A DNA stretch of 64,000 nt from Erodium maritimum. Its lineage: Eukaryota; Streptophyta; Magnoliopsida; Geraniales; Geraniaceae. This document shows, one piece after another, positions 21,493-31,470 of the stretch; position 1 is the stretch's first letter; each line of letters starts with the position of its first letter. Under the pieces are notes generated by a model, which did not search any database, was not told where the DNA came from, and saw only the letters and a list, made by a program, of their open reading frames with translations. The stretch is taken from positions 82,837,043 through 82,901,042 of the forward strand of contig OY997588.1 in assembly GCA_963921825.1 (NCBI GenBank), given 5' to 3'. The translations under genes and the position numbers were made by a program.

Positions 21493-22245
21493 CCAGGCAC
21501 TGCAGAACTTGAAAGGATTAAGACCCTAGTTAATAGAAGGAGACGAAAGCAAAAGAGGTCTGTGATCTGATAAACTTTGTGGAGACATTTTTGTGAAACA
21601 ATTGGCAGCTTCAGTAATATTTCCAGACTTACAAGGATCCTATCAATCCTAGATGCTTTGGTTGAAGAGCCAAACCAGGTAAAATCCCCCCCCCCCCCCC
21701 CCCCCCTCTAGTGGTATATCAATTAACTTCATGTGTGACACAAATGATACAAAATTTGCACTAATTCTGGATGAAGTGCTATTTAGTGATCTATCTGTGG
21801 CCAGTAGTGTTGCATTGAAGTCTCCAACACAGATTATAGGATATTGTATGCTAAGACAATCCCGAATTATTTGAAGCCATAACCTTCTCCTGTCAGCTGC
21901 CTTGTTGAATGCATAGATGTTAATAATGCAGATATTCAGACCAACAGATATGAGTTTTCCAAACCAGTAAATGACACTCTCCTTCTTCATGACTCTCTCC
22001 ATCAATAATTCTTTAGTTTCCCAAGCAGTGAGAAGACCCCCAAACAATTCAATAGATGGGATGAAGTCACAATCCCAATTAGAAGAACCTCCACAAGCTT
22101 TCAAAAACAAGTAAGGGAGATGTTCTAGCTTTGTTTCTTGTAGCAATAAGACATTTAACCATTCATTGACTAAGACATTGTTGATCGTCCTCTTTTTTTT
22201 ACTAGAGGATGCTCCTCTCACATTCCATGAGAGGAGTTTCATCAA
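21493..22245 (-). pseudogene. LINE A AP-endonuclease domain
   Basis: ORF2 starts at the ATG at 22245: MMKLLSWNVRGASSSKKKRT, then LLQETKLEHL and CVGDFNATLL. These are the N-containing, E-containing and D-containing motifs of the APE-type endonuclease that nicks target DNA. The frame derails in a 21-nt G run (sense strand, 21706-21686), where family members read a short Gly-Gly before FTWF; the remaining SDH/RIDR-type motifs lie out of frame to about 21493. The run causes the frameshift. Confidence 0.9.
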
Positions 22246-22292
22246 AGATCAATGAAGTAGACCTTGATTGGAGATTAATTCCTCCAATCCCT

Positions 22293-24688
22293 TTACCTGT
22301 CCTTCCTAGGATCATCCAGACCATCTTCAAAATCTGCTTCTAATGCAACACTCCCTTGTAATTCTTCAATGAGATTTTCAAATTGTTCAGCCACCTCAAT
22401 GTCTATTACAAAAGCCTTTAAGCCTATAGCTTTGCAGTAGTCCCAAGTGCCCTTCCCAGAAGCTTCAAAGATTCTGTTCCTCTTCTCAGTTGAATCTATA
22501 CCAGTTGAGGATGGAGATATAATTTTAGTAGAGGCCTTAAGCTTCCAAACCTTTGATCTAGTAGCATAAATGAAGGTGGAGAGGTGTTTATTCTGTTTTC
22601 TTCTATCTTTTCCACTCCTAAGTAACAACACTGGGCTTTGAAAATTATTGGAAGTGCTTTGGGCCAAAAGATGCTCTTTTAAAGTTCCCTTCAAAACAAG
22701 CTTGGTTGGTGGTCCTTCTAGTTGAGCTGTGAAATTAGAACTGCCAGAGAAAAAAGTATCTGCAACAATCACATTCTCATTAATGTTTTGCAATGCCAAA
22801 GCTTCTAGGGACTGAGTTGCCTCCTTCCCCAAGACTGACCCAGCCTCTACCATCACTTCTGCAAGTAACTGGGGGTGTGCTTGTAACTGAGTTTTGTTAA
22901 CTTCATTGTTGCTGGTTGGACTAGTGTTTTCTTCACTAATCGGAGTCAATGCCTGTGTCTGCACCCCAACCTGAATGTTGTTGATCTATGATAGCAATAA
23001 CTCCTTCCCCTTCTACAATTAATCACTGCTCCAATAAATATAGTTGTTGGGTTTTTAGAACATTCTCTGCAAGAACAAGATCTTCTGATTGATTAATTAT
23101 TGGGGTTGACTCTTCTGATAAACTAAAATCTCTTTACATGTCATCTTCCTGAACAACACTGTGCTTTTCCATTTTTGGAGTCTCTTCTTCGGTTGAGGGT
23201 TCCCTGAGATTTGGGATCACAGGTAGAAGAAGGTGATTAGCTTCAGAGACCCAAGTTGTTACCTCTTCTTCTCCAAATAATACCTTAGATTCCTTATCAA
23301 TGCCTCTCAGCTTGAATGAGTACAAAAGCTTCCTGAAAATTATCTCTTGCACTTGATAAAGGATGAGTATAAAAAATTGTGCCAATATCAACAACACAAG
23401 CCTTAAAGGTTTCTTCATTCCACCATTGTATTGGCAGTCCTTTGATTGAAATCCAGTGAAAGCACCCTCCTTTCAATGCTAGTTGATTAGCTTTAGGAAT
23501 AACAGTAAGCCATTGTTTTAGCCAGTTCTCTGATTCTTTGAGAATTTCTGTCTCAAATTTGGAATATTTACATTGCAAAAGAGCCACCCTGGTTGCAAGT
23601 GGATACAACTTTAAATCATACACCCCTTCTAGTGCAAACTCTCTCATGACTGCCTCACAAGAAAGATTTCTGTGACTGATGACCAGATGAGAAGAGTTTC
23701 CAAGCTTCTGAAGGTCATTGCAGACACAACCAATGTTCTGCCCCTTCTCCTCTTCCATTTCTATGCTTTGAATTGGTCTCCAGACCCTGTTAACTCTAGG
23801 TTTATGTAGTGACCTCCCGAATCTCTCCCACGCTTTTGCAACAAATACTTTGTAACCAGAGCAATAATAACCGTTGAACTCTTGAATTGCTTTCCTCACT
23901 GCTATCTCAGAGTCAAACTGAATGAAAGCTAACCAGATGCCTCTTGCATTAGGCTTGGTAGGAGTCTCAACCTTTAGAATCACTCCACAATGCCAGAATA
24001 GGCCCTCTAACCAACTCGGCTCAGGTTTAGGTGGGAGATTACGGATTATGATCTTGTTCACTAGATTTTGAGTATTAGAATGATGAGCTTTCTCTATTTT
24101 TTTTAAACTCTTGACGCCGATGCGTTGTTCTCTGGTTTCCCAAGTTTTGTCTTACATTTCCTCTGTCTTCGACCCCAGACTGCTTCTCCAAGAAGAATAG
24201 GTTGCTTCTCTCCCACTCCCACTTTTCCTGGCTTCCAGAGAAGTTCTGCCCAAAATTGCATCCCTGTCCTTCCACTTGACAACATTACTTCTTCTCCAGT
24301 CCTTCTTCCCCCCTTCTCCTTCTGAAACCACCGTAGTTGAGTCTGTATTAGAAGTAACTGGATTAAAGAATTTGTCGTAAAATTTCTTTTGTCCATCAAC
24401 CAATTTAGTGTGACCCCCCGATGAATATTCCTGCGTATGATCCGAAGAGTCAGAGGAGAGAGCCCTTGCTCTGTTCAATTTCTTTTTAAAGCTCTTCTTA
24501 ACTCTTGATTCAAAACCAGGAGGAGGCCCTATTGAAGAGGAGGTGACATCCACCAATGAAGCTCCCTCTTTGATCTGTTCCAGCTTTTTGCTTTGTCTGA
24601 GACTGGTTATTCTTCCACCGCTGAGTTCTTCCTCCGAAAGCATGGTACAACAGAGGAGAAGGGTGGGTGTTGTAAGATCGAAGTCCAC
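22293..24688 (-). pseudogene. LINE A ORF1 with RRM, broken in pieces
   Basis: Minus-strand pieces: 24688-24152 (basic, Ser-rich N-terminus with GPPPGFESRVKKSFKKKL); 24061-23297, an RNA-recognition motif (KIIIRNLPPKPEPSWLEGLF as RNP2, RGIWLAFIQF as RNP1) followed by a conserved block ending WISIKGLPIQWWNEETFKAC; 23418-23134; and 22964-22293, ending GTWDYCKAIGLKAFVIDIEV and an acidic tail. ORF1 of this plant L1 type coats LINE RNA. Three or more frame breaks separate the pieces. The tail matches LINE B at 48344-48560. Confidence 0.85.
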
Positions 24689-25006
24689 GGTGGTTCGAAG
24701 GCCAATGTCTTGCCAACTAGAACACTACACCGCTTGTTGCTCCGAAACCAATAGTGGCGTTTGGGAAGGATGAAGTTGAAGAAGTTGGAGATGAAGAACA
24801 AATGAACCTTGTAGTGAATGCTGCAGTATTGCGAGAAAGATTCCACGGTGGTCCATTGATCTAGCACTGCATGAACATGGACACTACACCGGAAAACCCA
24901 GAAGCTTCGATGATGATTGATGAAAATCCATAAGCTTCGATGAAGAATGATGAACACACTGTAGCAAACTCAAGAGATTACTGTAGCGCATTGTGTTAAA
25001 AATTAG

Positions 25007-25913
25007 GTTATTTATCTTTTTTTAATTATTTTATTTTTAATTATCGAATATTAACTAGGTTAAGTAATATGTATGTTGTGAATGTGACTTCAAATAAAAT
25101 TAGTATTTATATTTGGAGTGCTTTTTGAAATATTATAAGTGTGCTACCATGACTCCTACCACTAGTTATAACAGCCCATTGGAGATGCCATGACAGGAAG
25201 CCATGGTAGGGAGGAGAGAAAGCCAAAAAGCACCTCCTACCATGACTTCTTGACACTAATCATGACAGACTATTGTGGCTTAGAGTGTAACAGTAAATTC
25301 GAAACTAAGAATGATCCATTAGCCAAAATGTTTCACAATCAATAATGACATACTAAATATCAAACATAAATATACCATATTTGAGTAACTCAGGAAATAA
25401 ATGTCAATATAACTAAACAATCAAGCAACTCATCGATAATTGTTTTGCAGTCATCCTCAACACTTGTATATGCTCCTTTTGGTACTAATTGTTGTTACTG
25501 GGTATTAAGCATATTTTGAGGCAAAGTGGGATAATGGCTCCATATTCTTCCTCCATCATCATCAGTCCATAATCTCAACGGGAGCACTCTCTCCTTCTCA
25601 ATCTGCTTCTACTCACAAACAACTCTCTGAAAGTTACTCATGACCTAAAAGTAGGAAGACAAGACTTGAGGAAAGACAGAGATGACAATTGGCATCCTCT
25701 AAGATTTGTAGTGGTTCAAGAAGTTCAAGAACAAAGAAATTCTAGTCTTTGTCCTCCGACCATCACCAACAAAGAAATTCTATGCAGAAGAAGATTCACT
25801 TGGGTTGCAATTACATGACTTGAGTTCCAGAGTTGGTGCCAAGAATCGTTTGAGGCTTCACTTTATTGTCATCCAACTACTCTTAGGGGAGACAATCTTG
25901 AAGCCGCTCTCTA
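25007..25913. other. possible Harbinger 3' part, then unassigned DNA
   Basis: After the LINE A target duplication, DNA continues the interrupted Harbinger region. On the minus strand GGCATCTCCAATGGGCTGTT (25191-25172) resembles Harbinger termini of the GAGCATCTCCAATGG type, and another candidate end is TTACACTCTAAGCCACAATAG (25291-25271). Neither pairs cleanly with 15724, so the right boundary is open. From 25290 to 25913 I see no coding or repeat signal. Confidence 0.35.
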
Positions 25914-25918
25914 TTTAT

Positions 25919-26269
25919 TGTTAAATCCCAATCTAACTCAAAAGCTTGAACTGATGGGTGGAGGCATCAAGATGTATATTAATGGGTCAACTTATCCACA
26001 CATTTTCGATGTGGGACTCACACTTCAGCACTCCCCCTCACGTGTAGGACTGGACATCTACACGTGGGCCATAGCAGGACTGGACATCTGCATATGGGCC
26101 GGAGACCAAAGGGTGGAGGCGACAAACTGGTCGTGGGCCGAAACAGCTCTAATACCATGTTAAAGCCCAATCTAACCCAAAAGCTCGAACTGATGGGTGG
26201 AGGCATCAAGATGTATATTAATGGGTCAACTTATCCACACATTTTCGATGTGGGACTCACACTTCAGCA
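25919..26269 (-). mobile_element. complete TRIM (terminal-repeat retrotransposon in miniature)
   Basis: Two 112-bp LTRs (25919-26030 and 26158-26269; TGTTAAA...TTCAGCA on the plus strand) flank a 127-bp interior. Read on the minus strand, the interior starts with primer site TGGTATTAGAGC next to the LTR and ends with polypurine tract GTGAGGGGGAG. A perfect 5-bp target duplication TTTAT lies at 25914-25918 and 26270-26274. There is no coding capacity. Known: TRIMs are mobilised in trans by autonomous LTR elements. The LTRs differ at only a few positions, so the insertion is young. Confidence 0.95.
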
Positions 26270-26274
26270 TTTAT

Positions 26275-26718
26275 TACACACCAACATTCTCACTAGCATT
26301 AACAAAGAAGAAAAAATTCTCTGTTTTGGTCTCTTCCATTACTCAAAATTCCATCCCTATGCTTGATTATTCTTCTGGGGTCGATTGTACTTGTTCACAG
26401 TCCACAAGCTCGACCATATCAGATTCCTATTCCAGCATTATTGGTGATTTAATATCCTTAGAGGATACACCATTAATAGATCCTTGGATACTATTAAGGA
26501 GAGCAGACTTTTATAAGATGCAAAGACAATCAGAGATCTTTTCTAATGGCTTTATTACCTCAGAAGTATAAACTATATACTAGGCTTTGGAGACAGAAAT
26601 CTAGACTCAAGTGGCAATTATTCAAAGTGCTTCTTCCAATCTAGAATGATCTCTCTTTTAAAAGTATCAATCTTTCTCATATGAATTATGGATCCTGAAC
26701 CCTGGTTCCTGTCTCAGA
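26275..26718. other. unassigned spacer
   Basis: AT-rich DNA. A plus-strand open stretch to 26571 (MLDYSSGVDCTCSQSTSS...) has no domain I recognise and its only upstream ATG lies in the TRIM LTR, so I do not call it a gene. Confidence 0.4.
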
Positions 26719-28743
26719 AAGTTAGGGCATAACCTTCAAACGAAGGCTCCATGAAAGAAGTTGAAAGCAAGAACCTTCTCTCGCTACTCCCTCTCGCCTA
26801 AAAACCCTAAGCCTTGCTTGCCGCCTCCGGCGGCTCTTGTGGTCCTCCTTGGACCATGAGAGCCGCTGGCCTTATGTGCTCCCAGCCTCGCCCTTCGTGG
26901 CTTCTTCTTCAAGCACCTCCCTTTCCGGCTTCCTCCGCCTTCGCGTCCCCGATCTGCTCTCAGATCTGCAGTGTTGGTCGGGGCCTCTCGCCTCCTTTGT
27001 TTGTCTCCCTTCTCCGTTGAAGCTCCTGCCCTCCTTTGCTTGCAAATGCTGGCCTCATCGCCCCTTCTTCTCCTGGCCTCAGATCTGGTTTGTTCTAAAG
27101 TCTTGGCATCCTCCGCGTTGCTCCTTCTTTCCGGCCTGTTTCTTGCCCGTGCTACACCGTCCCCTCGCGCCTCTCGGTCTCGCCGGCTCTCTGGGTCGCT
27201 CTGGGCCTAGGAGGTTCCTCCTCTGCCGTCGCTCTAGTGGTTCCGGCCACCAGTGTTCTGATGGCCCTCTCTCCACGCCGCTATTGCTCGTGGTTCGTTG
27301 GTCTTTTGGGTGTTGGCCCTTAGTGTCCCCCTCCGCCATCCCTCTCACTCCGCCGCCTCTTACTCCTGGCTCTGGAAATCTACCTCCCCTCGCCCCTCCC
27401 CTCAGTTCTGGTGGAGTGTCGACGAGGCTCGCCGTAGACTCAAGTTCTGACTCCGGCAAGTTTCAGCCTCTGCGCTTCCTCCTGGATTCCCTTTGCTGCG
27501 GTTTGATTTCTGGTGGGTGAGTTGTCTCCGGCGTAAGCTTGCTTTGGTGTTTACGGGCTGTAAAGCCCAAATCCGGTTTTGCCCGGACTCGAGACGTTAC
27601 TAAAGATTTACAGTAAAACAAGAATAATAAAATAAAATAAAGTTTCCAAATGATATAAATCCTCCAAAATGTAAAGAGTCACAGTCCAACGGTAAAACAC
27701 AATATCTAACATAAAGGAGTACACGTCTCTAAAACTAGCTAAACCCTCAAGCTCCCGAGCTCCGAGAGTCCGGCTAATACTGCTCCCGCTCAACACCTGA
27801 AACACCACAAAGACAGGAGGGGTGAGCTTACGCTCAGTAGGGAAAAATGCATAACCAGATCACCCTTTTTGTTTAGTAAACAGAAGTTCACAAGTTCATT
27901 CAAATCTTAATAAAACGAGAACCCAAACCGATGATGAAATGCGGAGGCAAACCGAATGTTTAACAATTTCAAGAGTCAATAATGATCGTAGGAAAATAAG
28001 GGAATCAAACACTACTGCAGAAATCCACTTGGGTGACGGATAAAATGGATCCGTCACCTAAGTTTTCGCACTCTAGCCACGGATACAACAATCCGTCAGC
28101 CAAGTGGAACAACTTAGGTCACGGATCCTGTATCCGTCAGCCAAGTGACAAACCTGGCCGATGCATAGCTGGATGCGTCACCCAAGTGAGATAAGGTAAC
28201 TACTATCCGTCACCCAAGTGAGAAAACTTTAGCCACGCATGCTGGATCCGTCACCCAAGTGAGAAAAGTTTAGCCACGCATGCTGGATTCGTCAGACAAG
28301 TGAGAAAACTTTAGCCACACATGCTCTATCCGTTACCCAAGTGGGCTCTATCCGTCACCCAAGTGGGTTGACTATTTTACAAAAAAAAATTGACCACAAT
28401 ATTCAAGATGAATTAACCGTTCGATGATAGTTTTTTTTACATACGTATACTAGTTTGGATAGTACATACGAGATGAGCGGTCTTGATTATATAGTACGCG
28501 AGAGACCGACACGTATTGATTGAAATCGTCAATTCCACTATGTGCATGAACATATTTAGCCTTACGGTAGTATAACGTATGACGTTGTCTCGTTCATTTT
28601 TTGTATGTGATATGTATGAGTACTATACGATCTTATGTTGTATATGAGGCACGCTAAGTACTTATATCGTTCAATTATCAGTACTACGATAGTCGGGAAA
28701 AATGACGGGTTTTGGGGTTTGGTCAATGTAAGTCAACTTCTGC

Positions 28744-28805
28744 TGGCCGACGGATGCATATATCCATCGGCCAGCTTTTTCATCGACGGATGCATATATC
28801 CATCG
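28744..28805. repeat. paired palindromes inside the CACTA element
   Basis: TGGCCGACGGATGCATATAT then CCATCGGCCA (28744-28773) is a near-perfect palindrome, and CGACGGATGCATATATCCATCG (28784-28805) repeats its core. Both contain the GACGGAT subterminal word, far from either end of the element. Confidence 0.75.
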
Positions 28806-29050
28806 TTCAATATATATATATATTTAATTATTTCCACTATTTTAATTTTATCTTTGAACTTGGGCATCAAATTGAAACCCGACATTGAGCGACCGGTGTC
28901 CATAATTCACAAGTTTATAATCATTAGATTGATATTGTTGTAAAAAAAGTTATATAATGTATTTGATCACAAAAAAAACAATATTTTGTACTTCGAATCG
29001 AGAAAACGATCAAGAAAATTTGTGTTATCCTTGTCTTAGTATTATATAAA

Positions 29051-29444
29051 GGGTAAATTACCTACCCCTAACTTTTTTTAACTGATACCTATCCCGATGT
29101 GTAATCATATGACAAATAGCCCATTTTTCTGTTAACTTTTTTCTAAAATGACGAAAATACCCTCGTCCACACTTCAATAATTGTTTTTAAAAAATTATTT
29201 AAAAAATCACTTTTGTTATATATATATTTATATATATATATATATACTTACTTATCCACTTTAGTTTTATTTATAAAAAATATTTAAAAAATCACTAAGG
29301 GCGTTTTCGTCATTTTAGAAAAAAGTTAACAGAGAAAAAGGGTCTATTTGTCAAATAACTAAACATCTGGGTAGGTATCAGTTAAAAAAAAGTTATGGAT
29401 AGGTATCAGATAAACGTGATAAGTTAAAGGTAGATATTTTATCC
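29051..29444. mobile_element. MULE-type MITE nested in the CACTA element
   Basis: 394 bp with inverted arms of about 130 bp: GGGTAAATTACCTACCCCTA left against GGATAAAATATCTACCTTTA right; the inner part shares GTTAACTTTTTTCTAAAATGACGAAAA. Flanked by a 9-bp duplication with one mismatch, TTATATAAA (29042-29050) and TTCTATAAA (29445-29453). The arms are a different sequence from the MITE at 13741. Confidence 0.9.
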
Positions 29445-29621
29445 TTCTATAAATATAAACAATGTAGCGCAAATGAAAAAATTAACTTGCTATAAATAAT
29501 TAGTTGACAATAGGTACTAGGTACGTTGATAACAAAAACTATTTAATTTAATTATATAAAGTTATAAATAATCAGTTAAATAGTGTATATATATATATTC
29601 TAAACATACATATGACACAAA

Positions 29622-29778
29622 AACAACCTAGTTGAATTGGTAAAAGGCACAGCATTGTGAGCCATGAGGTCACAGGTTCGAACCCCATGGCATGCACGCG
29701 GGCTGGCGTAGCGGTGTGGTGGGTCGGGCTGTGACGTGGCGGACGCGCGTGTGGTGGGTCGGGTTCAATATTTTTTTT
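29622..29778 (+). mobile_element. tRNA-derived SINE-like unit
   Basis: CTAGTTGAATTGGTAAAAG (A-box-like, 29628) and GGTTCGAACCC (perfect B box, 29675-29685), 35 bp apart, form an internal RNA polymerase III promoter of a tRNA head. A GC-rich body with the word GTGTGGTGGGTCGGG repeated at 29714 and 29750 follows, and it ends in T(8). Head-body-tail order fits a plant SINE. Target duplications were not identified. Confidence 0.72.
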
Positions 29779-30357
29779 AATTAATCTATTATTGCACTTG
29801 GATAACGGATACACTTGGCTGGCGGATTGGATCCGTAGCTAGAGTGAAAACCTTGGGTGACGGATACACTTGGCTGACGGATTGGATCTGTCACCTAAGT
29901 TTTTACCCTACCGACGGATGTACGCATCCGTCAGCCAAATACTTTGCCGACGAGACTTGGCCGACGGATCTTGGCCGACGGATGCATCCGTCACCTAAGA
30001 ACTTGGGTGACGGATACGTCCTCTTAGGTGACGGATCCAATCCGTCTCCCAAGTACTTATTTGCACTAGTGAAAGCACTTCTTAAATAATCAATAAAGGA
30101 TAGAGCGTTCAATAAATGCCGTGGGACCTGAAGTCGCCACCCTCCGATCCACAATACTCGTTGTGTCATGTCGGATTCTCCCTCGGTCTAGAGGAGACGC
30201 ATGACATCACAAAGACGTTTAACGTCGAGGCTACCGGTAACAACCCCTGAGGGCGCTTATCGTCGGGATTCTCGGAAACGTCTCCAAAGGACCATACGTC
30301 ATAGGGAACCAGGGTATTGCTCCCGCAGGATGCATACACTTGGGTGAATCAACAAAT

Positions 30358-30527
30358 AATCAATCCCCGCAGGGTAAACCATCCAATTGCTCCGCAGGGT
30401 CCAATAACCAATGCCCCGCAGGGTCCAGTAATCAATGCCCCGCAAGGTCCGTAACCATTGCCCGCAGGCACAATAATCAATGCCCTGTAGGGTCCAACAA
30501 TCAATGCCCCGCAGGGTCCAATCCACC
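30358..30527. repeat. tandem repeat, unit about 24 bp
   Basis: About seven imperfect copies of CCCCGCAGGGTCCAATAATCAATG within the solo LTR, directly before the 69-bp array. Confidence 0.85.
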
Positions 30528-31470
30528 GGCTATGATACTACTCCACACCGGCACTTCCTTCGGTGTAGGTACCATACCGGATACCGACAATGATACTACC
30601 CCACCCGGAATCCTCTACGGCGTGGGTACCATACCGAATCACCAATAGCCATCGGCTATGATACTACCCCACATCGGAATCCTCAACGATGTGGGTACCA
30701 TACCGGATCACCAATAACTATCGGCTATGATACTACCCCACATCGGAATCCTCAACGATGTGGGTACCATACCGGATCACCAATAACCGTCGGCTATGAT
30801 ACTACCCCACATTGGAACCCTCAACGATGTGGGTACCATACCGGATCACCAATAACCGTCGGCTATGATACTACCCCACCTCGGAATCCTCAACGATGTG
30901 GGTACCATACCGGATCACCAATAACCATCGGCTATGATACTACCCCACATCGGAATCCTCAACGATGTGGGTACCAGACCGGATCACCAATAACCATCGG
31001 CTATGATACTACCCCACATCGGAATCCTCAACGATGTGGGTACCATACCGGATCACCAATAACATCGGCTATGATACTACCCCACATCGGAATCCTCAAC
31101 GATGTGGGTACCATACCGGATCACCAATAATCGTCGGCTATGATACTACCCCACGTCGGAATCCTCAACGATGTGGGTACCATACCAGATCACCAATAAT
31201 CGTCGGCTATGATACTACCCCACATCGGAATGCTCAACGATGTGGGTACCATACCGGATCACCAATAACCGTCGGCTATGATACTACCCCACATCGGAAC
31301 CCTAAACGATGTGGGTACCATACCAAATCACCAATAATCGTCGGCTATGATACTACCCCACATCGGAATCCTCAACGATGTGGGTACCATATCGGATCAC
31401 CAATAATCATTCCCATAAACCATCCCCACACCGGAATCCTCAACAGTGTGGGTACCCTAACCGGTATCCC
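30528..31470. repeat. 69-bp tandem array, 13-14 units, each with a hairpin
   Basis: The unit reads GGCTATGATACTACCCCACATCGGAATCCTC... and recurs every 69 bp with few changes from 30658 to 31413; edge units are more diverged. Each central unit has CCCACATCG and CGATGTGGG separated by 10 nt (for example 30668-30676 and 30687-30695), a perfect 9-bp stem. Because 69 is divisible by 3, the array reads as a 23-residue repeat on the plus strand (31034-31474), which is not evidence for a protein. Confidence 0.93.

Larger units (their letters stand above)
17849..24995 (-). mobile_element. LINE A: near full-length L1-type element
   Basis: An 11-bp target duplication with one mismatch, TTAGAAATTAG (17838-17848) and TTAAAAATTAG (24996-25006), brackets 7.15 kb read on the minus strand. 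It has a 5' UTR (24995-24689), ORF1 with an RRM (24688-22293), ORF2 with APE endonuclease, RT and zf-RVT (22245-18874), a 3' UTR and a poly(A) at 17858-17849. Frameshifts, including G-run expansions at 21686-21706 and 19858-19870, inactivate ORF2. It interrupts the Harbinger region just after the second Myb-like gene. Confidence 0.92.
28010..30071. mobile_element. non-autonomous CACTA (En/Spm-type) transposon
   Basis: Termini CACTACTGCAGAAATCCACT (28010) and, on the other strand, CACTAGTGCAAATAAGTACT (from 30071) form CACTA inverted repeats, with the 3-bp target AAA on both sides (28007-28009, 30072-30074). Subterminal repeats of the motif CCGTCACCCAAGTG/GGTGACGGAT fill 28030-28375 and 29815-30055 in both orientations, as expected for transposase-binding sites. 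No transposase is encoded. Inside lie a MITE (29051-29444) and a SINE-like unit. 2062 bp in all. Confidence 0.93.

Noticed and set aside
26837-27520. 227-codon Pro/Ser-rich frame
   Set aside because: GC-rich leader of a non-LTR element; no domain, open in several frames by composition.
30528-31470. CRISPR-like array
   Set aside because: Repeats are contiguous 69-bp tandem units without variable spacers, and the DNA is plant nuclear.
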